The notes beneath the pieces are model-generated. The model did not search any database. It was not told the DNA's origin and saw only the letters and a list, made by a program, of their open reading frames with translations. Shown here piece by piece: positions 24,314-36,318 of a stretch of 64,000 nt of DNA. Position 1 is the first letter of the stretch; each line of letters opens with the position of its first letter. The stretch spans positions 565,765-629,764 of the forward strand of contig WARS01000126.1 of the NCBI GenBank assembly GCA_008933995.1, given 5' to 3'. This DNA is from Datnioides undecimradiatus. Taxonomy: Eukaryota > Chordata > Actinopteri > Lobotiformes > Datnioididae. A program made the translations under genes and the position numbers.

Positions 24314-25247
24314 TGGCATCATGGCCTCAATCTAGTAAACTGGTGATGTTTAACCCATGATGGTCTCAAGCTTGTGACGGTGTTAAAGGCTGCTAAATGC
24401 TACACAAACAACAGTTTTACATTGTTAACCATCCTGTGGCGTGTACAACATGATGCTTGATTTTCACTAATTTGCCTCATTACAACAGCTGGCGTGATCG
24501 TGTATAAGCTTTTCTTACCCGAGAGTTTCACTTCAGTTCCGACTGCAGCAACGTATCCATCCAATGTGTCTTTCAGTTGTATTTAAAGTTGTAAAAAATT
24601 TTTACCCATATTATCACCTTATATTGCTGTTGAAATGAACACTTTAGCATTCAGTAACTTACCACATACTTATTTATAAGCTAGCAGCAACATTAGCATG
24701 TACTGCGGTGTTTCTTGCGTCAACTGTCTGCTGTTCGGGGCTGGGCAGGAAGTGTACAGTGGGGTTTTCCATGTTCTGTTATGTTCCTGCAGTGGAAGAC
24801 AGCTCAGAGATCAGATTCACTGAAAATGTGTCTGCATAGAAACACTTGATATTTACGCTAACTGTGACGTCACTGAAACATTAGCTTGTCAGCCACTGTA
24901 GCTAATGATATCACAATAAAATGACTGGATATCTGACACATGTGCACAGTGTGTGTAGTGTGGTATGGCGCACTGCTGTTCACGTGCATTCCTGATACTT
25001 TTTATAGCACTTTTGAGTGAATTACAGCGTGTAGCTTTACTGTGTTGGGACAGGACACGAGCAGGGCAGGATGCACTGAGCTGCGCACTTACTGAGTGAG
25101 TCCAATGCGACAAAGTGTCATCTTCTTCAGCTGTACTGATTTTTGTTTTTATTAGAGATTGTTAAGTACGGTGTGGATTATTTCCAAATTTGTGAATGAT
25201 ATGTTGTGTGTAAAAGACTTTTATGCGTTCATTATTTATTTCACTGT

Positions 25248-25253
25248 AATAAA
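25248..25253 (+). terminator. igf3 candidate poly(A) signal
   Basis: AATAAA lies 1.3 kb after the igf3 stop, followed by a T/G-rich stretch. No better signal lies closer, so the 3' UTR would be about 1.3 kb. Confidence 0.55.
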
Positions 25254-25868
25254 TATTACAACCTTGCGATTCTTTGTGCTGTTATGACTTGATCTGAAGC
25301 CACTGCAGAAGAAAAAAGAAAAGAAAGTAATTTGAAGTTTGACAATGCCATTCTTCCTTTTCAACGGACGATTTTATAGCAACATAACATTTAACACAAC
25401 TTTGACTTTCAGCTTCACTGACTCATTTCCTGAGATGAATCATCTGATAAAACAAATGGCTATTCTATGAATAATAAGCTTTATTCTGTGATGTGTTTGG
25501 AACTAAAATTCAGACTTTTCAGCCTTAGAGGAAGTCGCTGCCTGTATTTGCAATTACATGCAAGTGCATAGGAAGTCTTCACAGGAGCAACCTACAGCCT
25601 GTTAAATAAAAATGGAATTATTGTAAGGTGATAAATGTATTGAAGTGTGCTAATCTGAACCTGTTTTGGAGAAATATTCCCACACAATTTTGTCAATATT
25701 CACCAGCTTGTGCTCTTAATCAAAAATAGGTTTCCTTTTTTCATGCAGTCTCCTGGTTGGCTCTGTGATACTGTGGCCAGAGCATCTCAGTCACATGACA
25801 GTTCACTTGCTCATATTCTCAGAGGAGAAATATGAGCAAATGGAGCTTGTAGGCAGAAGCCGACACGT

Positions 25869-25897
25869 GATCTGAACTTTTTCCCGAAGTTCAGATC
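25869..25897. repeat. Inverted repeat, 11-bp stem, 7-base loop
   Basis: GATCTGAACTT and AAGTTCAGATC flank the loop TTTCCCG. It lies 0.6 kb past the igf3 poly(A) signal; function unknown. Confidence 0.7.
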
Positions 25898-27339
25898 ATA
25901 ATTTCAGAGTGTTGACAGAGACTACCACCATCTGAAGAGTGGGCAACTGTGGCCACAGTGAGTTCTTATTATTGGTTAACCAAAGTAATGCTAATTCAAG
26001 GTGAATTCACAAACTGACTCTGGAGACTTCGATAGCATCTGACCACCTTTCTCAGTTAATCAAGTGTGACCCAAGCATTGAACTTTGGATATAATATGTG
26101 GTTGATAACATGATAATAGAGGGCTGTATATGTAGGACGATGGAGAACATGATCTCTGCTGTGAGATGTGGTTGCTCCAGTTTAACCCTGGTTCATGACC
26201 TTTGACCTCCCCCTGGTTGATGCTGTAACCTTTGTATGAAAACTGAAGTTTAAAACGAATGGGTTGTTGCCTGGCAACCTCACCATGGCAGCAAAACAGA
26301 AAGTCCACGCCAAGGAAATTGCACATGAACCCCCTGGTGAACCATGTGTCAGTGTTAGGTGGATATGTTTTGCCTTAGGACTGAATCAAGCTTGCTGTCT
26401 CCTCTTTTATGATGTAACAAAAATGACAAGCGGTACAGGAGTTTACATGTTTGACTGTTTCATTGCCAGGTGCAGTGACTGCCTGGGGTCTCAAGGCAGT
26501 GACCGGACCAGTTAGCCAAGCTGAGTGGCTGCTTTTACTAGCTTTACATATACAGTAAACATGATAATACATGATTTAATCTATGGTTCATCACATGTCA
26601 AGGAAAAAAGCATATTTCTTAAAATAATGCAAAAACATGGCATTGCCACAACTTTTTCATTTTTTTGTTTATGTGTTGTCTTTGTATGTCTACTTTATGC
26701 TTCCCTCGGTGTACATCCTGCCCAGCTTTTACTGCGTGCTGCAGAGCAAGGCCAAGTTTTTCATGAAGAATTCTTCTTTCAGAGTCATCCTCAGAGATCC
26801 TGAACCTGTTGTACTTTTCAAAAAAAAGTCTAACTGAACATCTTAGCACTCTCTCAGCTGTCAAACCGAGAAAGCCTGGTATGATTTAAGCACCATCATT
26901 TTGAAGTTACATAATTTTTGTTTTTTTTTTGAGAAAATGCCCAAGTGGTTCAGACACAACAATCCACCACTGTCAGAATATCTCCATGTCTCCACTGATT
27001 CATGAGAAGAGACGCTGCATCACTGCTAATTTTGCATCTGGGCAGAAACATGTATTTGTTTTTTTTTGAGATGGGGTTCAGAGGTGCTTCATGGTGTTGT
27101 CTGATGGGAGCACTGAACTTAGCTGGAATGTAATAGCACTGCCAACCAGCTGGCTAAAGCCTGCCCAGAGCTATGTTGGTGCAGAGCAGATTTCAGACAG
27201 GATATTGGTTAGATTTTAGGAGACACAGCTTGGACTGCTGGGTAGTGATGGCACAGCTGATTCTTCAGGCTGCACCATAAGAGATCACTTCCAAATACCT
27301 GCTATTTTAAAATAAAACCGTCTTGCCCAAGGCTGGCAA

Positions 27340-27560
27340 GGCTGCCTTAAAAGAAGACTTCAATATTTTAGGAAATATGGTTTCTGAGAATGAGAAGTTC
27401 AGATTGATATTAATTTCATATTTGTGTGTTAAGTGCAGGGCTGGAGTAAGCATGTGGTTAGCCTAGCTCAGTATAAATACTGGTAACAGGTGGAGCAGCT
27501 AGCCTAGCTATGTTGAAAGTATACACCCACAGACACCTGTAAAGCTCCCAGATTAGCATG
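27340..27560 (+). repeat. Dispersed teleost repeat (GCTTAGCATAAAGACTGG family) relic
   Basis: CTTCAATATTTTAGGAAATA, then GGTTAGCCTAGCTCAGTATAAATACTGGTAACAGGTGGAGCAGCTAGCCTAGC-type sequence (from about 27457), matches in order a repeat frequent in fish genomes (TTCAATATTTTGGGAAATA ... TTAGCATAAAGACTGGAAACAGG ... CAGCTAGCCTGGCTCTG). Its class is not known to me. A second, poorer copy lies at about 40395-40495. Confidence 0.55.
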
Positions 27561-27748
27561 CTGCATGTGGGCCTAGTGTCTCACCTGGGAAGCTAAAGAA
27601 TCTTACATGCGTCACATTTTTCTGGAAAATCATGTCCTTTATGATAATGATGATAAAACTTTGTGTCATTCCTAGATCGTAAATATGATTTATTCATGTG
27701 TCTGTGTTACTGTTATTGTTGTATCAAATTCCCCTAGGAAGGCTTGGT

Positions 27749-28303
27749 TTAATCTGCTTTGACTCTGCTCCTTGACAGGTTTTTTTGTATACAGAAAGGT
27801 GTTTCTGGCCTTTTGACTCCACAACATAGCAACAGCTGTTCACAGTCGGCTTGATAAGACAGGAAGGGGAGAACTCTCTCTTTGTGGCTGCTTGCGTCAC
27901 AGCCAGATAGTGTTATGCACTCCCATCTCTTCCCATGCAGCGCTCTTTTAACAAAGCCCCCACTCACGTTTGATTCTCATGGCCATGAATGAGCTGTTGT
28001 CGGCCCAAAAGGGTGAATGTTAGAATTGTAACATTTTGCACACATTATATTTTTACGACAAGCCGAACCCTCCTCTGGGATATCATCAGTCACAAACAGT
28101 CGATTTAAACCACATGCTACATTTCCATCTTCTGCAGCCCTCGATCTTTCTGGTTTTACTGCTCTAACTGTGTCCATTAGGTCTCGACTACTTTTGCACA
28201 AACATTTCTCAGACGCAGATGCAGACTTCAAGGTCTGCAGCAAATGACGTGTCTTTGTTACCAAAACACAGCTATATACACTCTTATCACTGCACAATGA
28301 CAT
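27749..28303 (-). other. Unassigned interrupted reading frame
   Basis: One minus-strand frame is open for about 185 codons apart from a single TGA near 27977. The translation is ordinary in composition and cysteine-containing, but matches no family I recognise, and there is no clear start codon or splice signals. It may be a pseudogene, a repeat relic or chance. Confidence 0.2.
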
Positions 28304-29699
28304 GAAGGCTGTTACTATACAGTCAATACATCTTATATTGTGCAGAGAGACCCTGAGCTAAATTTGTGCATACTACTGGATTCCTGGAGACTAAGAAGTG
28401 AAAGCGTACATATGCAATGCAAAGAGGGTTATGGGTCGGCGGTATGATAGTGGCATTGGGGCAAGTGCACCACTTATATTGTGTATTTTGACATTTCTGC
28501 ATACCTTTATGATACTGGTATTATATCAATATCATCTGGGTTTTCTTGGTATATAGTGCAGAAAAAAATGCTTTTGATAATATATTGGTCTTTCTACAAA
28601 GATGCATAAAGAATACTGAACTGAAATTTGTTTAAAATAGCAGCTTCAGATAATCTTTGTGTAGTTATCACAATCTCAATGCACAAATGGGCACAAGGTA
28701 CCTTCCTGCTTCTTTTTTGCAAATCAGCAGACTTGCACTGCCAGGCTCACAGCCGGCACTCAACCTTGACCATTAACACCATATCTGATAGCGTCAATAG
28801 CTGACAGTGTCAGACATCACACAAGAACTGATCTATGGAGGGAAAACTAAAAAACTGACTCATTCACAGTTTAGGTTTTTGCAGCTTTTGTCGATGTGCT
28901 CCAGAATAAACATCATCTCAGGTCAAGAACAACTGAACCTACTGATTTCCTAACTTTAAGTTATACATATTACCAGGTGAAGCCCCCCCCCAAGTTCACA
29001 CGGGCATTCTAAGTTGACAAAGTTTTTTTTTTAGTTTTTTTCTTTAAAGTATAACTCTTGCTTGAACCACTTTGTGAAAACACTGCACAGTATAAACAGC
29101 TTAACAAAAAAAGCCGCTCTGATCTTCACATTTTGTTCCTGACAGTGAGGCTACAGTGTACTCAGTCCCTCTGTCGTGTCTGCAGCGGTGGACCAAAATC
29201 CTTTATCTGCAGTGTTCATGTTTGATTCAGGTGGCGGGGAACATTGGCCTTCAACCACAGACCACCTGGCCAGCTTTGTAGCCTTCTCACTAAACCTGCA
29301 CCAGTGTCAACATGGGCCAGTGTGTGTCAGGCTGTCTGCATTAGACATTCGCTGCATGCTTTTTAATATTAACAAAGAATTGTCTGTGCAGTTTCTGCTG
29401 TAATTGCGTAGTGTTTGGACAGTGATAATAAAAATTCTCATCAGCTCAAAGCTTAAAGTGAAGTACTGGGACAGCCCATCCCATATTGGCTGCAGGCCAG
29501 AGTAAAAAGTTATTTAAGTTATAATGGTGGCATTCAACTCTAGGTGATTATAATATTGATCATTGTGATAACAAATGAAATCTCATTTCTGCACACAGAG
29601 TGACCATGTCCAAAAAAGTGAATTCAACTAAAAAGAGTCATCTGCTCTTGGCAGGATGATTGAATTCTGCACATAACAGACCCTGTGTTTAGTGTATAA

Positions 29700-30280
29700 T
29701 CACCTGAAACTAAGAACTGCATGTTGTCACCTCTGAATGAGCAGCCCTCACCACGGAGACTGCCCTCCTTATGGTGACCTATCGGACAGGATGTGGTCAG
29801 TTCTCATTAGTCTGGACCTTAGCACTGCCTTTGTCATGTCCATCACAGCATCCTTTTAGACAGTCTGAGGCACTAGGAACTTTAAAATGTAACTAAACTA
29901 TATGTGATCTTTGCTACATTCAAGTATGGTGTCCCACAGGGGCCAATTTTAGGAATTCTATTTTCATTGTTGATGTTTTCGTCTTTGGACATATTATTCA
30001 TAGAGATATTGTTTCCTTTCATTTTCATGCTGATGGCACACAGATGTCCCCGTCTGGTAGAACAACTGACATTAAAACACTTTTTCTGCACAGGGGTGAT
30101 TTCAATCGAAAAGAAAACTAAATCCTGACATCTGCTGGATATAGCCTCCTAGCACTGGTTCCTGCTATGTTCTGGAATTTATTTTGCTGTAGACTTTTAT
30201 TGCTGAAACCTGAGGACGTGATCTTTTATCTGTCCCCAGCTGAAACTGGGGTGTATTATTAAAATGAGCTGTCTGTGGCA
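29700..30280 (+). mobile_element. Decayed L2-like LINE reverse transcriptase fragment
   Basis: Broken frames contain LISLDLSTAF and YGVPQGPILGILFSLLMFS, which correspond to the LDLSAAFD and [17 protein letters not shown] motifs of the intact LINE at 8265. After them, a frameshifted remnant can be followed to about 30260 (an AETGV-type segment). Multiple stops and frameshifts show an old, dead copy. Confidence 0.7.
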
Positions 30281-30390
30281 GTTCAGCAGTGAGGGTGTTT
30301 GCTAATTTTACTGCTTATTTATTGCTGATTTGCTGATCATTTGTTTTATTTTTTATGATTGTTGTCCTGTTGGTCTTTATTTGTTATTGT

Positions 30391-30419
30391 ATTATTATTA
30401 TTAGTAGTAGTAGTAGTAG
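30391..30419. repeat. (ATT)n/(AGT)n trinucleotide run
   Basis: ATTATTATTATT passes directly into AGTAGTAGTAGTAG. Confidence 0.85.
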
Positions 30420-30647
30420 AAATTTGTTCCATGATAATGTTGATGTGAAGTTTTTCTATTCACTTGTTTGATGTAAAACACCTCAGATACTGAGACGAGT
30501 TGGGATTTTCATAACAGTGTGAATGTAGTCAACAATGCAATGCATCAATCAATCACCTGTATTTATAAAATAAAAGTAAAGTGTCAAAGTAAAACTAAAA
30601 AACACAAGTAATCAAAAATAAGTTCAAATATTTAATAAAACAATAAA

Positions 30648-31647
30648 TCAGTCCTCTATAGTGGGACTGCAACAGCAACAAAAGGAAGCTGTGATATGAC
30701 TGAAGAGTCTGCGAATCCTCTTCAGAAAGGTATTAGGGCGACCAGAGGAGGCTGAGGCTGTTTGTTTAGCTCCATCAGAAGATGAGGCAGCTGGATCTTC
30801 ATCATGGATGACAGAAGGTAATACTTCACGAGAAGACCAGGCAGCCAAATTTTCATCACAGGAGACAGAATATAGTCTTTCAGAAACAGACCAGGTAGCT
30901 GAATGTTCATCATAGTAAAAAGAAGGTAGTCCTTCATCAGAAGGCCAGGCAGCAGGACTGTTATAGTAAAATGAAATAAGCCTTTCATCAGAAGTGAAGG
31001 CAATTGAGTCTTCATCATAGGAGAAAGAAGGTAGTTGTTCCCCAGAAGACCAGGCAGCTGGATCTTTGTCAATATAAACACAAGGTAATTCTTCATCAGA
31101 AGACCAGGCAGCAGGACGGTTATAGTAAAAATTAATAAGTCTTTCATCAGAGGTGAAGGCAACTGAATCCTCTTCATAGGAGAAAGAAGGTAGTCGTTCC
31201 CCAGAAGACCAAGTATCTGGGTCTTCATCATAGGAGACTAAAGGTAGTGCTTCAACAGAAGACCAAGTAGCAGGACTGTTGTCATAGTAAAAAGAAGGTA
31301 GTCCTTCATCAGAAGGCCAGCTGGCAGGGCTGTTATAGTAAAATGAAATAAGCCTTTCATCAGAAATGAAGGCAACTGAATCTTCATTATAGGAGAAAGA
31401 AGGTAGTTGTTCTCCAGAAAACCAGGCAGCTGGATCTTTGTCAATGTAAACACATGGTAATTCTTCATCAGAAGACCAGGCAGCTGGATCTTTGTCATAG
31501 GAGACTGAAAGTAGTGCTTCATCAGAAGACCAGGCCGCTGAGTCTTTATAACATTTAGCTGGAGGAACATCACTGGAACCAGAAGATACTGGGCTTGCTG
31601 AGTCCTCCACTGTACAGATGTGCATCATGGCTTGGGAGGTACTCAAA
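30648..31647 (-). CDS. Acidic tandem-repeat ORF with basic, tetra-cysteine C-terminal tail
   Basis: A 332-codon minus-strand frame starts at a possible splice acceptor (CTGATCCAG|TTTGAG, exon from 31647) and ends at TGA 30648-30650. After about 35 Ser-rich residues come 14-15 imperfect repeats of 17-18 residues with consensus EDPAAWSSDEELPSFSYD (51 or 54 bases each). Two larger blocks of about four units recur almost unchanged, so the array grew by segmental duplication. The tail contains FLKRIRRLFSHI then ASFCCCCSPTIED: a basic amphipathic stretch plus four cysteines, which suggests membrane association and palmitoylation (inference). It lies about 100 bases past the last kinase exon on the same strand and is probably, but not certainly, its C-terminal exon. 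Other frames are also open for long stretches, as expected of repeats whose length is a multiple of three. ATTAAA on the minus strand at 30631-30636 is a possible poly(A) signal. Confidence 0.6.
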
Positions 31648-31754
31648 CTGGATCAGATATGAAAAATTAATTAGTGAATATGTGAATGAATGAATCAATA
31701 AAGCTATCAATCCACCCAGACTAATGTGAACTCTACTACCGGGCACAAGGTCAC

Positions 31755-33175
31755 TTAGTATGCGCTGCTATCAGGGTGCTTGGTCAGGTGGGACATTGTG
31801 ATGAATGAGTGCTGCAGAACTCGATGGGGAGAACTTCTCTGATCCCCATGAAGATGCAGCAGCTGTTTCATGAGGTCCACAAAAGCCCGCCTGTCCTCAT
31901 ATTCTGTTGCTTTCCTGTCTGGATAGACCTAGATTTGGAAACAGATTTAGGTTAGTTTATCCAGCCCCTTCCTCTTAGAGATAATAAAGATGAATAGCTG
32001 GTACTGATTCAGTCTTTACTCATAGAACAGAGGGTACTTACATTAACTAGGTCATCCAGAGAGCTGGGCAGGTCAATGAAGCTATGCCGATCTTCTGGGT
32101 TTACGTTATTGGCAGCTGCATATTCTTCTGGTGTCTGAATAAAAAAAAAATATGTGAAAAAAAGTTCAAATGAAATGATTTTAATCAGCTCAAACAAAGA
32201 ACAACATGGTTACTCACCATCATCCTCCATGTCAGACCATCAGCAGTCTCCTTCTCACTGAAAAAGCGCCGAGTATATATCCCAGCACTGAGCAGGTGGT
32301 CCTCTGGCTGACCCAAAACATCCACCATGCATTTCATCTGCAGGCAGAAATCACAGAATCACATTGGTTGACAGTCTGCATACATTCTCCACTTGGTTGT
32401 TGACATCTATCGAAGTAGCTGACTTACCATTTGATAGTCACAGTCAACAGGAAAGAGGTTGTCTGTGAGGTAGAGGAAGGCCAGGACGCAGCCGACTCCC
32501 CACGCGTCGATAGCCTCATTGAAGGGCAGGCCGAGGGATACTTCTGGAGCTCTGAGGAGGCAAGACAGAATCAAAGGTGAGAAAGTTTGTTGGCAGGTTT
32601 TAAGGACCAAGAAAACAAGGTGCATGTGTCAAAGAATGACACAAGCTTTGCAGGAAGAACAGATGAACGGTGAAGGATGAAAATACCTGTATCCAATTGC
32701 CTGAAGCAGCATCCCAGGCTCAACTTTGGAGGCTGGAATGGCTTCACCGTCTATTAATTTAACCTTGAGGGGCTGGTCCTCCTTGTCGACTAACATAATA
32801 TTGTCTGGTTTGATATCAGTGTGCAGGATACCCAGATTCTTTAGGGCGTCCAAGGCCACCAACAGCTGCATGGACGAAATAGGAAAGGACGAGATTGGGA
32901 TTTAGCTTCTGTGCAGAATTAAGAATAAAGGTTTTTCTACATTGATGAACACTACATTTGAGTAACAATACATTATTGGTTCCGCGTTTCATTGAAAGAC
33001 CAGTTGTATCCTTGCTGATCATGGGATTACATTTGTGTCCCTAGTGTGAGACATTTAGCATCAACCACACTTCCACTTACCTGCTGCACCAGAGGGGTCC
33101 GAGTTTGGCCACGATGACATTTTTCAATGATGTCAGCTATTCTCTGTTTAGCGTTTCCAAGGTTGAGAACGAACC
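31755..33175 (-). CDS. HIPK-like protein kinase, C-lobe exons (partial, possible pseudokinase or pseudogene)
   Basis: Minus-strand exons, in transcription order: about 33175-33081, 32865-32687, 32551-32428, 32337-32218, 32134-32042 and 31928-31755; all junction phases agree. The translation reads like the C-lobe of homeodomain-interacting-protein-kinase-like proteins, a family expanded in fish: TPLVQQLLVALDALKNLG, catalytic loop HTDIKPDN, YRAPEVSLGLPFNEAIDAWG, MVDVLGQPEDHLLSAG, DRRAFVDLMKQLLHLHGDQR, HSFITMSHL. The activation-segment motif reads KLIDGEA where the family has IDFG, so the DFG phenylalanine is missing through an in-frame three-base loss. No N-lobe (glycine loop, VAIK lysine) was found upstream as far as about 36.3 kb. 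The last exon ends ...SSAY then TAA, directly followed by GTGACC. The most 5' exon is uncertain because its acceptor is weak. Confidence 0.65.
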
Positions 33176-36100
33176 CTCAAATTTGAATCCTTCAAAATTC
33201 GCAATGTACGGTTGTCTTCAACAGATGTCTGTGTCTGTGTGTGTCTCTCTCTCTCTCAGTGCTAAGGTTGAAATGATCACAATCCACCAAACATCTCCTT
33301 CTATACCTACGGTTCTATTACTTCACTTGTCATTTTCCATGGGTTTTCCTGGAAAAACTCAGTTTTTCAGTTATTCTGATGTAGGGTGTGTGTCATCCCA
33401 AAAGGCAGTCCATACTACGTTTCGCCATTTTGAGGTGCCAAGATTATTATGATACTAGGACATAAAGAAAATATCTCCCAAAGAGTCACAAACAATCTTG
33501 AGTGTTGTAAAATGATAACAGAGTGGAAAGAGTCCCTGCAGAGCTGCTCTTGTCTTTAAGTGTAACTGTGCTGTGTGACAGGATCTGATGTTTGAACTTC
33601 ATCAAGCAGCGTGTGATTTATCTTTGACATGGTTTTGGACTAGAGACATGATGAAACATTAACATGTGGGGCAAGGACTTTTTGATTAGTGCCTCTCTTA
33701 TATGTCCAGACTGTGTGGCTCTGAGTTACGTCATGACCCAATCTGCCCGTTATCACATTTGACAGCAGAGGATGAGTGACCACATCAGTCTGAAGAGATA
33801 TGACACTGACATAATCTCAATATTTGGGTGTTTTTCCCATCTTCCCTCATATGGGTTACTGTCACAACCTGTCTGTAAAACTGTGTTTAATATCTTCAGG
33901 ATTTATAACATTTTATATGACCTTCTATGATCCTTTTTAACTCAGAGGATATTCTGCAGGTGTCAAGCATACTTGAAAATACTGAAGAGAGGTTAAACTA
34001 ATTTGCGCGTCACCTGCAACACCTGAAATCTATGTAACATGTCAGCTTCAGCACTTGCACTATTTTACTAATACATAATTGATTCAATTCAATTATGATG
34101 TAACATTACCAATAAGATACAATGATCAGCAGGGGGAGTTTAACATGCTACCCAGCAGTACAATAATCTTCATGAGTAACAACATCAAAGTGACGTTTGC
34201 ATTTCTAAGCACATAATTATAATTCAATAATATAACATACACTATTCTGAAGTTGGTCCTTCTCCATAATAAGTATTAAAATTTTGAATGCAGGACTACA
34301 AAACTTCTTCCATGACTATCTCATATCAAAGGGAGCTGATCAGACAGTAGTTTGACAGTACAGTATGTAACTTGTAGTGACTGCACCTCGCCCCCGGGGA
34401 TGATACTCTCTCTGCAAGTCCTGGAATATTGAAGGCCTATCTGTATCCTTGAGCTAGAAAAATAAACAGTGCTGTAATAAACAGGAAACTGATTAACGGG
34501 CCGGTCATTATGTAACATAATGTACATTAAGGATGATATGGCTTATCATTTAAGGATATGATGAGTTTGTTTCACTGAACCTCTGGACTGAAATGACAGG
34601 ATCACTGTGCAGACAAGGCAGATTTAGATACAATAGAGTCCATTCTAGTGTTAAAGTCCAGATATACATATATATGATGTTAGTGACGTAAGGTGTAATA
34701 AGAATACATGACTGTGGACCTCCTTTTCAGAAATCATATACAGTGTCAGCAAGAATCTGGGCCAAAACACCAGCTGCCTGCAAAAAATCAATGTAAAACA
34801 ATAGATATAATGCAACTTTATTTGACATTTAAGGGTAATACTGTATCAGCTGAAATAATAAATAAGTTTGACCAGCTCCTCCACAATTTACATGGTCTGC
34901 AACAATAACAAGTGAGGAGCCAGTGAGACAGCAATCAGGTACAGTCTGCACGCAGTCTCACAAAACTGAGAAGTGGGAAGAACAGGTAACAGAAGTAAAG
35001 AAACACAACAACAGCGTGCGTGGGCAGTGGTTTTGCATGGCTGTGGCAGAAAGTCTATGGTTTACTCAACAGTAAGCGGTCAATGGACATTTTGAACATG
35101 AATTAATCATCATCATTTTGCATCACTAATGATGTGCTGTGTTTGAGAATTCAAAGACTCAAATAGAATAGCAATAATTAAATATAGTGCTCTATATGAG
35201 TGGTTCACAATGTGTGGTTTGGTGATCCACGTGGGTCCTTTAGGGGGCCTTCAAATGGGCTAAAGTCAGTTCATCGAAATAACCATTTTATATGAGGTCA
35301 GTAAACACATAACCAAACAGAGACCAAGTAATGTCTCAGACTGTCTTTGGTTTCACTCAGTTCAGTCTTTAATCAATGGCTCTTGACTCACTCTTCTTAA
35401 AATATACATATCTCTGTATATACAAAGCTTATTCTGAGTGACAGCCTGACACACACACACAGTATCTGTATCAGCATCTGTATCCCAGTGTTATAAGGGT
35501 CACGTCTGCCTGCCAGTTTATCAGGTCATCAGCAGAGGGAATCAAATCATTTGGAATCACAATCAGGGGACAGTGCCAGATTAATCCATAAGGGGGCTCC
35601 ACTGTCCACTCAAAACTGTCATAGTTAAAGCTACTTTGTGAGATATGTGTATTTGTAATGTGTTTATGCATAAACACAGCTTTGACTATAGCCTCAGAGA
35701 CAATCCTACTGTTGGAGTGATGTTATTCTAAAATCACCGCAAACTTCACGATTGCATGACGGTGACTGTTATACAGATAATAATTGTGCAGCCTATAATT
35801 TTGACAGTTTACATAACATTTTTGATCCACTATGAAAAAACTAGACCACAGCATGTGCTAATATTTCAATACCAGCATCCGTTTAATGGTTAGATAAGTT
35901 GTCGATGGTTAAAAACTATATGTAAAACTATACCTTTGGGCAACACAACAACTAAGCAGTACATGCTGTTCGTGTGTTCACAACATCATTTTAAGTAGGT
36001 TCCTGCATGTGCTGCAGTTTAGCCATCACTGTTTTTGTACATCAGCATCTCTCCTGCTCATGCACTGATACCCAGAGCCTTGGAAATGTCTTTCCAAAGG

Positions 36101-36310
36101 TGCAACATCTTCTGTTGAATCCTGGATGGAATGCAGATGGATTTTTCTCCACCTCTGGAGACGGCGAGCATTCCTTCACTCTGGAGTAAATCTCCCAAGA
36201 AGTTTCTCTGGATGCCTGCAGCACTGGCAGAAAACACAGCTTGTTTTTTTCCTGCCTGATGTAACCACACTCAAGTCTTCTGGACCCAAATCTGTGTAGC
36301 TCTTCTTTTC

Positions 36311-36318
36311 TATATAAA
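36311..36318 (+). promoter_or_regulatory. Isolated TATA box
   Basis: TATATAAA followed by a pyrimidine-rich stretch. No convincing coding exon follows within about 500 bases. It could serve an unseen first exon of dennd2d, or be chance in AT-rich DNA. Confidence 0.2.

Larger units (their letters stand above)
25254..30590. other. Gene-poor region between igf3 and the HIPK-like locus
   Basis: No supported gene. Contents noted: an 11-bp-stem hairpin (25869-25897), a dispersed repeat relic (about 27340-27560), an unassigned interrupted minus-strand frame (27749-28303), and a decayed LINE (about 29700-30280). An ATT/AGT trinucleotide run lies at 30391-30419. Confidence 0.5.

Noticed and set aside
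30722-31573. Minus-strand ORFs of 169 and 111 codons in another frame of the repeat array
   Set aside because: Repeat units are multiples of three, so several frames stay open. Only the 332-codon frame is continuous and has a structured tail.
33105-33452. 115-codon + strand ORF with MATMTFF-type start
   Set aside because: It begins at a non-ATG codon opposite the kinase exon and crosses a TC repeat; no recognisable protein.
36042-36270. Minus-strand small ORF near a TATA-like sequence
   Set aside because: It starts at a non-ATG codon, resembles no family, and the TATA box reads better on the + strand.
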